Source of the DNA: Fennellomyces sp. T-0311
Taxonomy: Eukaryota > Mucoromycota > Mucoromycetes > Mucorales > Lichtheimiaceae
NCBI GenBank assembly: GCA_025266875.1
Contig: JALLLT010000002.1
Coordinates: 1,116,001 to 1,180,000 of the forward strand
DNA: 64,000 nucleotides
Direction of reading: 5' to 3'
The stretch's first letter is position 1; each line of letters begins with the position of its first letter. Shown here in pieces: positions 54,478 to 64,000 of the stretch. A program made the position numbers and the translations under genes. Under the pieces are notes generated by a model. The model was not told where the DNA came from, searched no databases, and saw only the letters and a list, made by a program, of their open reading frames with translations.

Positions 54478-57400
54478 TCAGCTTCCTTTGAATAGAAATC
54501 CTAGAATACCAATGCTCAATTGTTGTTGCTGCTGCATTCTTGGTCGCGGAAACTTGGTGGATGGTTCGCTACGTACACACTGTATCGAAGACAACTTGAC
54601 GTGAGCCATTGACTGTTAACGCTTTGGTGACGTAGTTGATATGCATGCTTGTTCACTTTGCATACCCAAAAAATAGATTCGTCGTATGATAGTCGATGAT
54701 TCGTTCTCGAGTATTTCGTTTGTACTCGGGTGCATAAATAGCTTGAGTTCGTGAATGATGTAGTGCCCTTGAAAATTTCTGATTAATTGGTCGCAATAAT
54801 TCTCTCGTGTTTATCACCCACTAGTGACAGACCCTTGGCTACGTCTTTGTTTCCATGCTCAATTGGCCTTTGAATTATCCAATATACTCCTATCCTGTTC
54901 TACTGAATCTTCCGTCTTGAGGCTATGAAGAAAGGATATGTATGCAGCTAGTTCGCGTAGCACCATGAGCGTTAACTTGTTTTCCAGCGCAGCTACTAGT
55001 TTATGAATGCTGCATACGGTGCTAAAAGTAAAACCATTTTTGGTCTTGCTATGCTCCAATGTAGAAGACTTGCTCCTTACTTTGAGCGAGAGTAAATCAG
55101 TAGCAGACGATCGCGATTTCATCGAAGTTTGTAGCGATATATAAGGTAGTAGATGCCTTTGCCGTTCTGTTAAGGTGAAAATGATTTTTGAGGCTTCTAT
55201 TTCATCGTTGTAATAATAAAACGCGACTATACCAGAGTGCGATGTATTTGGTGAATTCACTGATAAGCTCTGGCAACAGTATAGAATTCTCGAAGTGGCA
55301 GGAGTTTACGACGAAGCGATTTGTCACTTTTGATTTTTGATAGCTTGTTGTCTTATTGGGCAACATTCAGGTTCAATCGTGTTGATATATCCGCAGCTGA
55401 AGATACATCAACGAGCGTTGCAGCCTTATCAGCTGAGGCATCAATTGCGACTATGTTCCCCCCTTGTGTGGCAGCTTGCTAATTATATCCGCAGTGCGTA
55501 GAATATGTCTACCTTCTCGCTATGGGCTTGGTATCCGGCGGAATATCATCTTTGACAGTTAGCCTTTGTAAGCAATGGATCCTGTCTTGGATCTTCGTGC
55601 ATTCATTTTTTTTGCTAACTATAACCACTAGTTTCTTGGCATACACTGCAGAATTTAGTAAATTAACTGACTTTGTAACATTATAGTCCTTGATCGAGGG
55701 TAAGACGCTGTCGAAAACAAGTCTATATAACGACTCGTATGTCGATAACTCAAGATTGTTCCGTATGTTCTTGTTTTGCCGAAAGAAAACTATTTGTGCA
55801 ATATTTTATTATTATACTTTACGTCAACAATACCTGATAGCTACCACCTTCACCAAACTCCCTCTATCACATCCCATGTCACTCCTTCAACTTGACAATA
55901 GGTAAGGACAATCATGACGATAATATTCATCTAGTTATCCGAAGCAACACGATCCATAGTTCGGTATTGTTCTGTCATTAAATGCTTTCGCTTCGTAACT
56001 CGTTTAGTCATAACCGGTAGAGTAAGCACTTACACCTTACACTATGTTGCCAGAGTATATAATTAAGATGTGCGACTGTTATTCGGTGAGGTCAAATTAG
56101 GCTTCGCTCTCAAATAGGTTCTAGGACTTATTATTTGGATCGGATGTTTTCTTGTTTTTTGTTTGCCGAGAAGAGAATCATAATTTTAACTCATACATCC
56201 GTGGTGCATAGGCATGGGGTTTTGAAGATCCATTCATCGATAAGACAGATTCCTCTGGGAAAGACAGCCTAAGCCGTTGCAGTGATGGCTTTTTTTCAGC
56301 ATAATTGTAACTGGGCCTTGTTACGAAGCTCTACCCTTTTGAGATATCGACGTTAATTTAATTCCATTTTACGCAGGAACAAGAACTTAGGTCTTTTTAT
56401 TGTGGAGAAGTTATCAGGATACGCACCACCTGGATTTCTTTGTATTTTCTTGAAACCCTGGTTCTCTATAGCTCTGCAGTGCTTTCATCACGCCAAGGTG
56501 CCTTCTTTTATGGTCAATGACAAATCACTAAGGATTCATAAGTAATTTAGTATTTTATGAGGACAACTGGATGACGGTTTATTGGTTTTTACATTGACCA
56601 ACAAGCCAAAATTTGTCAGTGGCAAACAAGCGTTATGTGGAAATTGCGATTTTGATGTTTATTGCGAGACTAGATATTGCACTATGTAGCTATTCGATCG
56701 TTATGATTCGAACGGTTATCTGCCGAGTCTGATTAGCAAGCAACGGGATACAAGTATTGGATCCATTTAATGAACCCATCACTTCTTGATTGAGCAAAGC
56801 CTGAAACCATCCACCATTTCTGTTCGATATGGGTTGCTACAGAAGACCTGAATTCTTATCTAATGTATACTGTTGCTTGCGCATTCGGTGATAGCTTTTG
56901 TCAGCTGACTGTAAAAGTACGTAGAAACATTTGTAATTCCAGTAATGTGCTAGACACACGTGATAACGCAGTGCATTCTTTGAAGCAACTTGTGCGAGAA
57001 GCACACAAGAGCTCTTGATGATTCGTATACAAATTGTATCATAAAATGCACACGTAGAACACCAGTGTACGATAAAGTGCTGTCTGTCCCCTTCATATCG
57101 TGTTCTAGAAAATGCTAGGTCTCTCCTACATTCGATAGATTGCTGCTCGTATGTACTCATCTTCCGGCAATATCTTACTAATTTTGAATTCATCTACCTT
57201 CAGTGCATTAGATTCTTGGTCAAACCGACGGCGATCCAAATCACGGCTTATTCTCTTGTCACAGCAAACAAAAAATCCGAGGATTAAGCGTTTGAGAATG
57301 TCATCGTCATTAGATAAAGACTATTTTTAACGCTTTGAAATTATTGACCCGTAACCTCACTTGAAGAAGGAAAATGACGCCATCATTGGGTTCACTACAC

Positions 57401-57999
57401 AATACATACGTATATTTGCTGCCAGTTTATAGAGATGAGCATCCACCTTCTATCCTCAAGTACCATTTCTGCTTTCCGTCGTATTGTTTACCAAGTGTGC
57501 GGTTTCATTAATTGGAAAGATTTGAGGGCTTCTTATACTAGCCAAGTGGAGCATAGGCGTATAGCCCGGCATTTGAGGCATACGTAGCGTTTCCCAAAAT
57601 GCGATGTCTAGGCTCCCATCCAACAAGTAACCAGTGGTGTGTCTTGATAGATTCCCCTTTTTTGCGCTGTTAGTAAGTGGTGTTCTGTGGGTCATCTTTA
57701 TCTTGGCCCCCTAGAATGATCATCAGTTAGAATCGATTGTATTCAAATACTATAGTTTCCCTATATATATCAGACATAGGAAAACGTCTAATTCGGTAAG
57801 GGCTCCGGTAAATGGTCGATGTGAACACCCTGGGACAACCGATCATTTCCCATTGTGTGAGTTTGCGGGTAGAATAAATTAATTCGGAATAACGGAACCG
57901 GTTGTCATAGCGTTTGGTTTCTAAGAAATGATTTGTTATGGCTAAAGGACTCCTCGTGTAAAAGATACATAATGATCTTAACAAATGTGTTGATACCAA
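54478..57999 (-). pseudogene. Decayed large ORF(s) of unknown family
   Basis: Minus-strand blocks with strong protein-like composition succeed each other with stops and frame changes: 57999-57727, 57695-57456 (HTTGYLLDGSLDIAFWETLRM), 57193-56837, about 55700-55504 (KKLVVIVSKKNECTKIQDR), 55440-54859 (ALENKLTLMVLRELAAYISF) and 54800-54478 (IIHELKLFMHPSTNEILENE). The last block ends with a Gln run and GILGFLFKGS before a stop at 54478-54480, which looks like a genuine C terminus. I interpret it as one long dead gene or the coding part of an old mobile element, broken by several indels. No domain is recognised. The retrotransposon inserted 32 bp beyond this stop. Confidence 0.5.
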
Positions 58000-58423
58000 A
58001 TTCTATCCAGTACTGCACACGAATACTCGTCAATATACATCTTTTCCACGTGAGGGTCCAGAAATTTCAACAAACAAGCCTTGAACGATCCCTATCCATT
58101 GCGAGAAACTTAGAGCCGCTTCCAAATCGCTATAGCGTAGTCTGGAATCGCCGCGTACTAGCAACGGCAAACGCGCATGCAGTCGCAGCAATTCTCGTGA
58201 TCAAGATGTTTAAGATGTGGCAAGTAATTCAGAGGGAAGAGCAATGAGAGTAAGGATATTGATTTGACAGCAAAAGGGCGCGACTCTAAACAACAAGTGT
58301 AACAACAACGGTTGTCGAGCAAATATTCCCCTTTCTTTCGAGCAAGGGTAAAGTAGAATGGTATTCTTAAGGAATATACAAAGGATAGACGAACAAATAG
58401 ATACAATGGTTGGGGGAATAATC
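58000..58423. other. Short intergenic, hexokinase 3' region
   Basis: About 420 bp between the decayed sequence and the hexokinase stop. Minus-strand frames here (58158-58406) have no domain. It presumably contains the hexokinase poly(A) site. Confidence 0.5.
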
Positions 58424-60397
58424 CTATTGCTCTTGTTTTTCTTGAACTTTATCATCTTTCTGCTCTGGTTCTTCTGGCGGTTTCTGCTCAGGTGGCTCTT
58501 CTGGCTTCTCTTGTTGCGCTTCTTGCTCGAGCAGCTTATCTTGATCATCCTTGGACTCTTCGTCCTCGACAACAACTTCCTGGACGGTTTCTTTTGGCTC
58601 TGGTTCCGGTTGTACGTCTACCTTTTGAACCGCATCCTTTTGGACCATTTCTTGCTGAACGGTTTCTTGCTCGCTCTGTTCATCTTCTGACTCGTCCTCG
58701 TCTTCGGAAACAGACCTACTCTTTTGGACCTGAGTAGCTTTGTGAGCAAGCATGGCACAGATCGCTGCACCAACGCCCGAGCCATCCCGTGCGAGAGCCA
58801 GTTTGACTTTGTATACAATATAAGGGCCGAAAAGTTCCTTTAATGCCAGCATCATGTTGGTTTCAAACCCGGGGTAATGCTCGAACAACGAACCGTCGAT
58901 ACCGATCGTGCAACCAGCGCTGACCAGTTTGCTTTGCTTAAGTACGGCAGCCAGGCCGCATGCGGAGAGGCGCGCAGCGCGTCGACCGACAATTTCGCAT
59001 AGTTTTTTGACGAGCTGTCGATCCATCAAGGTAGTGGAAGGAATACTGAGGATATCTTCGAGGACATGGCGGGTTTCGGGTAAATCGGGCGCTGTGTCCA
59101 TTTCTATAGTCGACATGTAGGAGGTCTCGAAGCTGTATTGTCTGTTGAGGTCGGAGGAAGAGTAGCCGTTGAAAAGGATCTGTCTATCGATGAGGTGGAG
59201 GATGCAGTTGCGGGTGACTTCGCCAATGTACATGCCCGAGATCATTTTTTCGAATATCTGTTGGCGAGGGTGGTTGGATTCACGGTCAACCTTGCTATCA
59301 TGGATGGTCATCGGCAGGACGGCGCGCTCGCAGTCAAACGCACCCCACTCGGTATTGATGGCCATTTCGTCCGAGATGGTTTCGCCACCATCCCATTTCT
59401 TGATACCATCCATTTTCTCGTAGTAGCCTACGCCGTTGCTTCTCATGAGCGTGGGGATCCATGACTAATACGATCGTACAAACTTACATGCATTTGTGCC
59501 CGTGCCTAGGATAACACCAATTGCCGTGTCAGGTTGGTTGTACGCCAACGCCATCAGCGCACCGACGGCATCGTTCACGATCTACAGGTCAAGCCAGAAA
59601 AGGCAAGCGTGCCGCGGGTGAGCTTAATTTCTACCCCGCATGATTGGCCAATCAGATACGTACCGCCGCAATATTCACAGGCACTTTCTTACGTAAGAAG
59701 GCATCTTGCAGTATCTCCACCACATCCTTGTGCACCGAGTTTGTGCAAGTGTAGCCTTTGGTCCACTGCTTCAAAACGCCCCGGTTGATGTCCGTCTGGA
59801 AAACTGGAAATGAAAACGTGAATCCCAGCTGGAACACCTCGCCTTTAGTAGGACGGATCGACATGTCGGTGATAAACGTATCGAGGCACTCGGCAATGAA
59901 ATCACATAAATCGCGGAAATCGCCTTCTTTCAAAGGGAGCGGAACTTTGTATTTTTGGTGGCGAGTAGTGAATTGGTTACTGCCGCGCAGCTCGACATCG
60001 CATATTCGCAGGTAGGTGCCACCCAAATCGAGAGCAAGGTACCGGCCCTTTTCCTCGCCTGTGGGTCGAAGGCTCACAAATGTTGGAATCATTGCAACTT
60101 TTGATATTTTTAGAATTTCCCATATTCTCAAAGCGTCTTTTTTTTAATGCTGAGCTTACCAGTGGCACCTTCTTGTTCCAAGCCTTTTTTCATTTCCTCC
60201 TTGAGTCGTTCAGATATGTTTTTCATCTGCGCCAGCGAGACGTCAAACGTCCGATTCAACTCATCGACGATTGCTGCAGATTCGTCAGGGCTTTTTGGCG
60301 GTGCTTCTGTCACATCCACCTTGCGAACACCGTTTCCATGGACCCCGCTGCTAGGCGACAGTCTCCTGGAACGAAACCGGTGTAAAAGTGAACGCAT
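58424..60397 (-). CDS. Hexokinase with long acidic C-terminal tail
   Basis: Phosphorylates glucose or other hexoses at the entry to glycolysis. Exons on the minus strand are 60397-60160, 60097-59664, 59581-59488 and 59427-58424, giving 589 aa against about 480-500 for fungal relatives. Motifs are phosphate-1 LALDLGGTYLR (102-110; Tyr108 where most have Asn), sugar-binding LGFTFSFP and KQWTKGY. The catalytic Asp is D228 in NDAVGA (usual NDTVGT). LGTGTNACY and NTEWGAF follow. The catalytic body ends at about GAAICAMLAHK; residues about 484-589 are then a Glu/Gln/Lys/Pro-rich tail with SEDEDESEDEQSEQE and EPPEQKPPEEPEQK repeats. The N terminus is Arg-rich (MRSLLHRFRSRRLSPSSG). Alternative starts upstream are non-ATG. 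The tail is in frame with no splice border that would remove it. Confidence 0.93.
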
Positions 60398-62307
60398 TTT
60401 CTTCTGCAAATGACCGATTGGAGTGTGAATGTTGGTAAAGATCGCCAAATAGGCAGGAAGGGTCGTTTAAGAAAAAGAAAGAATTAAGTGAGAAGAGAAA
60501 AGAATAAGAACGAGCGGGCCAGCGGCTACGTGGAATTGTATAGGGTGATGAGCAAAAAAAATCGGTTTAAGCCCTATATATAGTTGAACAATTTCGTTGT
60601 AACAATAAGGTGTGTGCAACCCGAAGTAAGGCGTGGAGATGAATGCTGTGTTAGCCTGCGCGTGTGTAAACACGCGGGTCATGCTTTAATTCCAAAGAAT
60701 ACCGTCTGGTCCCGGAAGGTATGGGAAAAGCACGATTGCTAAAACAAAGGCATCTCAAAAGATCCTGTCGAACCCTAGCGCTCATCGAAAAATATACCAC
60801 AGCTTCAGGGACAGATTTTCCTTTTCGTGCGTCAAGAAAGTACGATGCCACGATAGCATGTAACCTCATGGCAGCGTGTGGAAACCAGTTGTTTTAGGAA
60901 TTTTAGTTTTCTTGTGACCCGCGATTACGTAGAAAAAAGTCGTATTTCATCCCATTTCTTCATTCAGCTTCCCTTTTTGGTGATGGCTTTCCCCACTTCA
61001 TGTCGCACATGCAGGTAAGCCCAGATTGTTATATAAGCATATACTCAACTATATTTTCGTTTCTTCTGAAATGCTTACGTAGATCTGTATCGTGTAATTG
61101 AAAGAAAAAAAAGTACTTGCGCGATTGGTGTCTAAACGCAAAGAACCATTGAAATAAATTGTACTTAATCAACCGGCTTTCATGGATAAACGTTTCATGC
61201 ATCACACAATTTCGGGGCTCGTAGTAAGGTTGAATTCCGCCGTGCTTTAGTAAGTTATACGAGTATCCGGGAAACTGTTGGACAAAAGAGATAGATCACG
61301 CTGCAGTGTGCGATAAGTAATTGTGAATAACACAGAAAGTTTGATTGACATGTTTTTCTTTGTACGATCTTATGTACACATCATCCGTGGAACTTAGATC
61401 CAATAGATAGCAGTATTAGTAAACAACATCAGACTTTTAGTGTTGATGTACGCTCTCGATACGGAATACCCTGGGAATCTATCGTTCCAGAAGACAGGTA
61501 GCACCATAAAGCCTCTCTGACCTAAGCAAAACTTCATTTGTCTGGAAGCACATTCCAATTTGACCCGCAGATAGTCATATTATTAGCCACTCATAATGTT
61601 TCCTTCCACTATGAGATGCACACACAGTAAATAGGGCCCGCATTTAGAGTTATTTTCGGAAAAACGACACACCCACGGATATATCCGATATCAATATCCA
61701 ATCCAAGAAACAGAGTTGCTAAGATTAGAGCTTTTTTTTACCGTAATAAAGCGATCTCTGTGGGGTCGTAGGTACCGTTTTGGTGATCAATTCCACAATT
61801 AATTACTTTTTCCATTGTTCTGATGACTGGGCGTATGTAAATATTCATATAATGATCGTCGGTGCCAATTCACCGTGAGACCAAAGGATGATCATGTCGT
61901 GACCAGCGTCGGCGGACAACACAGATAGACTAATACTAATCACTTTGGGTATAAAAAACGCTTGTGATTTTTTTTGGGAAAAAGAAAGCGCTGGGCACTC
62001 GCAACATTTGCACACATTAGAGAAAAAAAGAAATATACGGGTTTATAAACACAATGCTACTGTTTTGTAAATGTCACGTTGGATAAAACGTTGTGTTGGT
62101 GATCATGACACTTATTCATTGATTAAATTTTTATTGGTGTGCGAAAAGTCAAGGAAGAATGGCTTTTTCACAATAACTACTTTGAATGACGTTTTACTGA
62201 GATTGTATAGCTGTTGCCAGTAGGGTATCCACGTCGCAACGGACCCGCATCAACTAAATTATATTAGCTCTCTCCGCCACCATATAACAGGTGTCCACAG
62301 CTTGACC
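60398..62307. other. Divergent intergenic region, hexokinase and tim21 promoters
   Basis: About 1.9 kb with no supported gene. It contains the hexokinase TATA-like box (listed separately) and CT/GA-rich leader sequence (60460-60540). The frame 60651-60869 (-) is not supported. The rest is AT-rich. Confidence 0.55.
60575..60582 (-). promoter_or_regulatory. Possible TATA box of the hexokinase gene
   Basis: TATATATA (palindromic) lies 178 bp upstream of the hexokinase ATG on the minus strand, with a purine-rich plus strand (CT-rich leader on the coding strand) between. Spacing is long for fungi, so this is tentative. Confidence 0.4.
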
Positions 62308-63213
62308 ATGAACCGATTGTTACGGTATACAGCGGATTCCTCTCCTTATCCATTGACCAGTATACTAACAACGGCAAAAGCCAAGTACCAGTTACGTCGC
62401 GTCCTTTGATTGCTCGACCACCATTGCGTCCAGCCGCTCAACAACCCTGTCGCTTATACGCGACCAACAAACAATCACCGCGATCATCGTTAATCACCAA
62501 AAAGACAGCCAAAGAATGGAAAGATTTATCAACGCCACAGAAAGGTTTTGAATTGGCAAAGAAAAAAGTTGCAGAGAAACTCATTTTTTGTCGATTAAAA
62601 AGTGGTTGCTGCATCCAAGGTTACGGTCGACTTGGGTGTCATTCTCACGGGTCTTGCAGTTACTTCTGCGTTGCTTTACTTTGTTGGTTCTGAGCTTTTT
62701 GGTTCGGACAGTACAACAGCTATTTTTAACGATGCTGTCGATCGTATTCGCGATCATCCAGAGGTATATATATATAAGAGAGAGGAAACAAATGTTTTGA
62801 CGCGTAAAAAAAAAGTTGTCCGGGTTGCTAGGTAGTCCAATTAAAGGTCATGGTGAACCAAGCAGAAACAGAATGAAGCGAAACCGACGTATCCATCATC
62901 AAATTGTTGAGGATGGTCAAGGTAACCCTCATTTGTTTATGCGTTTCTACGTTGAAGGCCCCGAAAATCAAGGAACCGCAATGCTGGTAAGTTTTTCTCA
63001 TCACAGATCTGCAAGTCTTTTGTTACTCAAACTTCTTTTGTGTTATAGGAAATGATCAAGGTATTTTTTTTTCTTTTGGCTTAAATATAATCAGGTCACT
63101 AACCAATGGTACAGGACGAGAAAGGCAGCTGGCAGTACAAGCAATTGTTCTGTGACGTTCCTGGTCAAGGGCTTCCTTCGCATCGTTACTACATCGAAGA
63201 CCACAGAGGCTAG
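62308..63213 (+). CDS. tim21: Tim21, mitochondrial inner-membrane TIM23 complex subunit
   Basis: Couples the TOM and TIM23 translocases and hands precursors to respiratory assembly. Exons are 62308-62324, 62381-62544, 62603-62763, 62816-62986, 63049-63060 (12-nt microexon coding EMIK) and 63115-63213, giving 207 aa. The presequence MNRLLRQVPVTSRPLIARPPLRPAAQQ is Arg-rich and unacidic. One membrane span, LGVILTGLAVTSALLYFVG (about 75-95), is followed by the Tim21 intermembrane domain: SELFGSDS, LGSPIKGHGEPSRNR and WQYKQLFCDVP. Intron 1 carries a TACTAAC branch point (62362-62368) just before its AG. Intron 2 has a weak GTTTTG donor, required for frame. Confidence 0.92.
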
Positions 63214-63419
63214 ATCATGCAAATAAAAGAAAGCGTTGTGGATAAGAATGTAAAGTATAATAATGTATGTAGTTTGTCACCAAAAAGTTAAAAAGTATTA
63301 TCATGGCAAAGGAAGAAAAACAAAGAAAGAGTGAACTCCTAAAATGTTTATATCTACTGTATATCACACTGCAGGAGCAGCAAGCGGGGCGTTACAGGAA
63401 GACGAACAGGGGACGGCCC

Positions 63420-64000
63420 TTATTTGTTGAACGTAAAGCCTCTCTTTTTGGCGGATTTCTCGGGCGTGATAGGTCGACCGGACTCGAGACGGCGTCTCTT
63501 CTCCTCCAGATCCAACCGCTGCTTTTCGAGTGCCTCCTTCATTTGTTTGTGGCGGGCGTACAGCTGCATGAACGAAATGCGTGAGTATGGATATCATGCA
63601 AATAGCCAATCCCCAGTTCTTACCTCTTCCTCCGAATGCTTCAGCTTTTGTTCCTTTTCCTGTACCTTGGCTTGGAATACAGCAAGCATCTCGGCCTCCA
63701 TCTTGGCGAGCTTTTGCTCGTGAGCAATACGCTCCTCCTCCATCTTCTGTACAGGGTTGACTTCCTTGAAGACTGTAGGGTCCTGCTGGATACCCATGGC
63801 AGTCAACTTTTCGGTACGGTAGTTTTCGTACAGAACGTCGTTGGTATATTCCTTGAGCTCTTCCATGTGCGTGCGGATCAACATTTGTCGCAACTTGACA
63901 AAATCGCAGTGCTCTTCGTTGTCAACTTCGATAACACCCCATGGGTACTTTCGGCCACGGACGCGCTTGCCTCCAACCTCGAATTCCTTGTCAGAACCAA
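63420..64000 (-). CDS. cdc3: Septin, Cdc3/AspB type, C-terminal part
   Basis: Filament-forming GTPase at septa and bud/hyphal necks. Only the 3' end is inside the window; the 5' part lies beyond 64000. Visible exons on the minus strand are 64000-63624 and 63563-63420. The frame starts in the septin-unique region ([23 protein letters not shown]), continues [20 protein letters not shown], and enters a heptad coiled coil ([20 protein letters not shown]...[29 protein letters not shown]). It ends KKRGFTFNK. The [24 protein letters not shown] run is characteristic of the Cdc3/AspB group rather than Cdc11 or Cdc12. Confidence 0.93.

Noticed and set aside
54478..57999. Repeat-induced point mutation as the cause of decay
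   Set aside because: The breaks include indels and not only C-to-T changes, and RIP is not established in Mucorales-type fungi.
1..64000. tRNA or rRNA genes
   Set aside because: I looked for B-box-like GGTTCGANNCC with a matching A box and cloverleaf; isolated GGTTCGAA strings (for example near 13531 and 14501) have no partner elements. A tRNAscan run would be decisive.

Overview
The window looks like nuclear DNA of a filamentous fungus of the early-diverging, Mucorales-like (zygomycete) type. Genes are split by many short introns (about 45-70 bp, GT-AG with two GC-AG cases). Several products (an Aladin nucleoporin, a DUF726/TMCO4 protein, a paxillin-like LIM protein, a Cdc3/AspB septin) are readily placed in such fungi. 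The phylum is inferred from gene style and content and was not tested. Exon models were assembled by hand from splice motifs. Every complete model keeps frame from start to stop, with a summed coding length divisible by three.

Layout. 1-20.5 kb is ordinary gene-dense chromosome: 3' end of a long-chain acyl-CoA synthetase, a paxillin-like LIM protein (-), complex I 51-kDa subunit, an M1 aminopeptidase with a Lys-His-Glu-Gly repeat insert, a TMEM33/Pom33 protein, a four-finger C2H2 protein (-), 3-hydroxyisobutyryl-CoA hydrolase, the diphthamide J-protein Dph4, a Ser/Thr-rich protein of unknown role and a possible 74-aa protein. 20.5-27 kb is a gene desert. 27-44 kb holds Aladin, a PPZ-like phosphatase, a large DUF726 hydrolase-like protein, a Cbf1-type bHLH-zipper (-), a RhoGAP (-), an ELO fatty-acid elongase, a PC-esterase-like protein that has lost its catalytic Ser and His (-), and an arrestin-domain protein (-).

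45,037-54,446 is a 9.4-kb Ty3/gypsy-type LTR retrotransposon with two 525-bp LTRs that read identical by eye and a 4-bp target duplication (ATAG). It has four ORFs: gag-protease, reverse transcriptase-RNase H in the -1 frame, integrase as a separate ORF behind a 314-bp leader, and a 216-aa ORF of unknown function. The last ORF has its own TATAAATA box behind an 18-bp-period repeat array resembling the array in the LTR promoter, and is followed by a row of small perfect hairpins. This element is the most unusual thing in the window. It sits beside older decayed coding sequence (54.48-58.0 kb and 44.5-44.95 kb, minus strand).

58.4-64 kb returns to housekeeping genes: hexokinase with an acidic tail of about 105 residues (-), Tim21 (with a 12-nt microexon) and the 3' end of a Cdc3/AspB septin (-). 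No operon logic applies. Shared themes are mitochondrial function (complex I, Tim21, HIBCH), lipid metabolism (acyl-CoA synthetase, elongase) and cell polarity (LIM, RhoGAP, septin).
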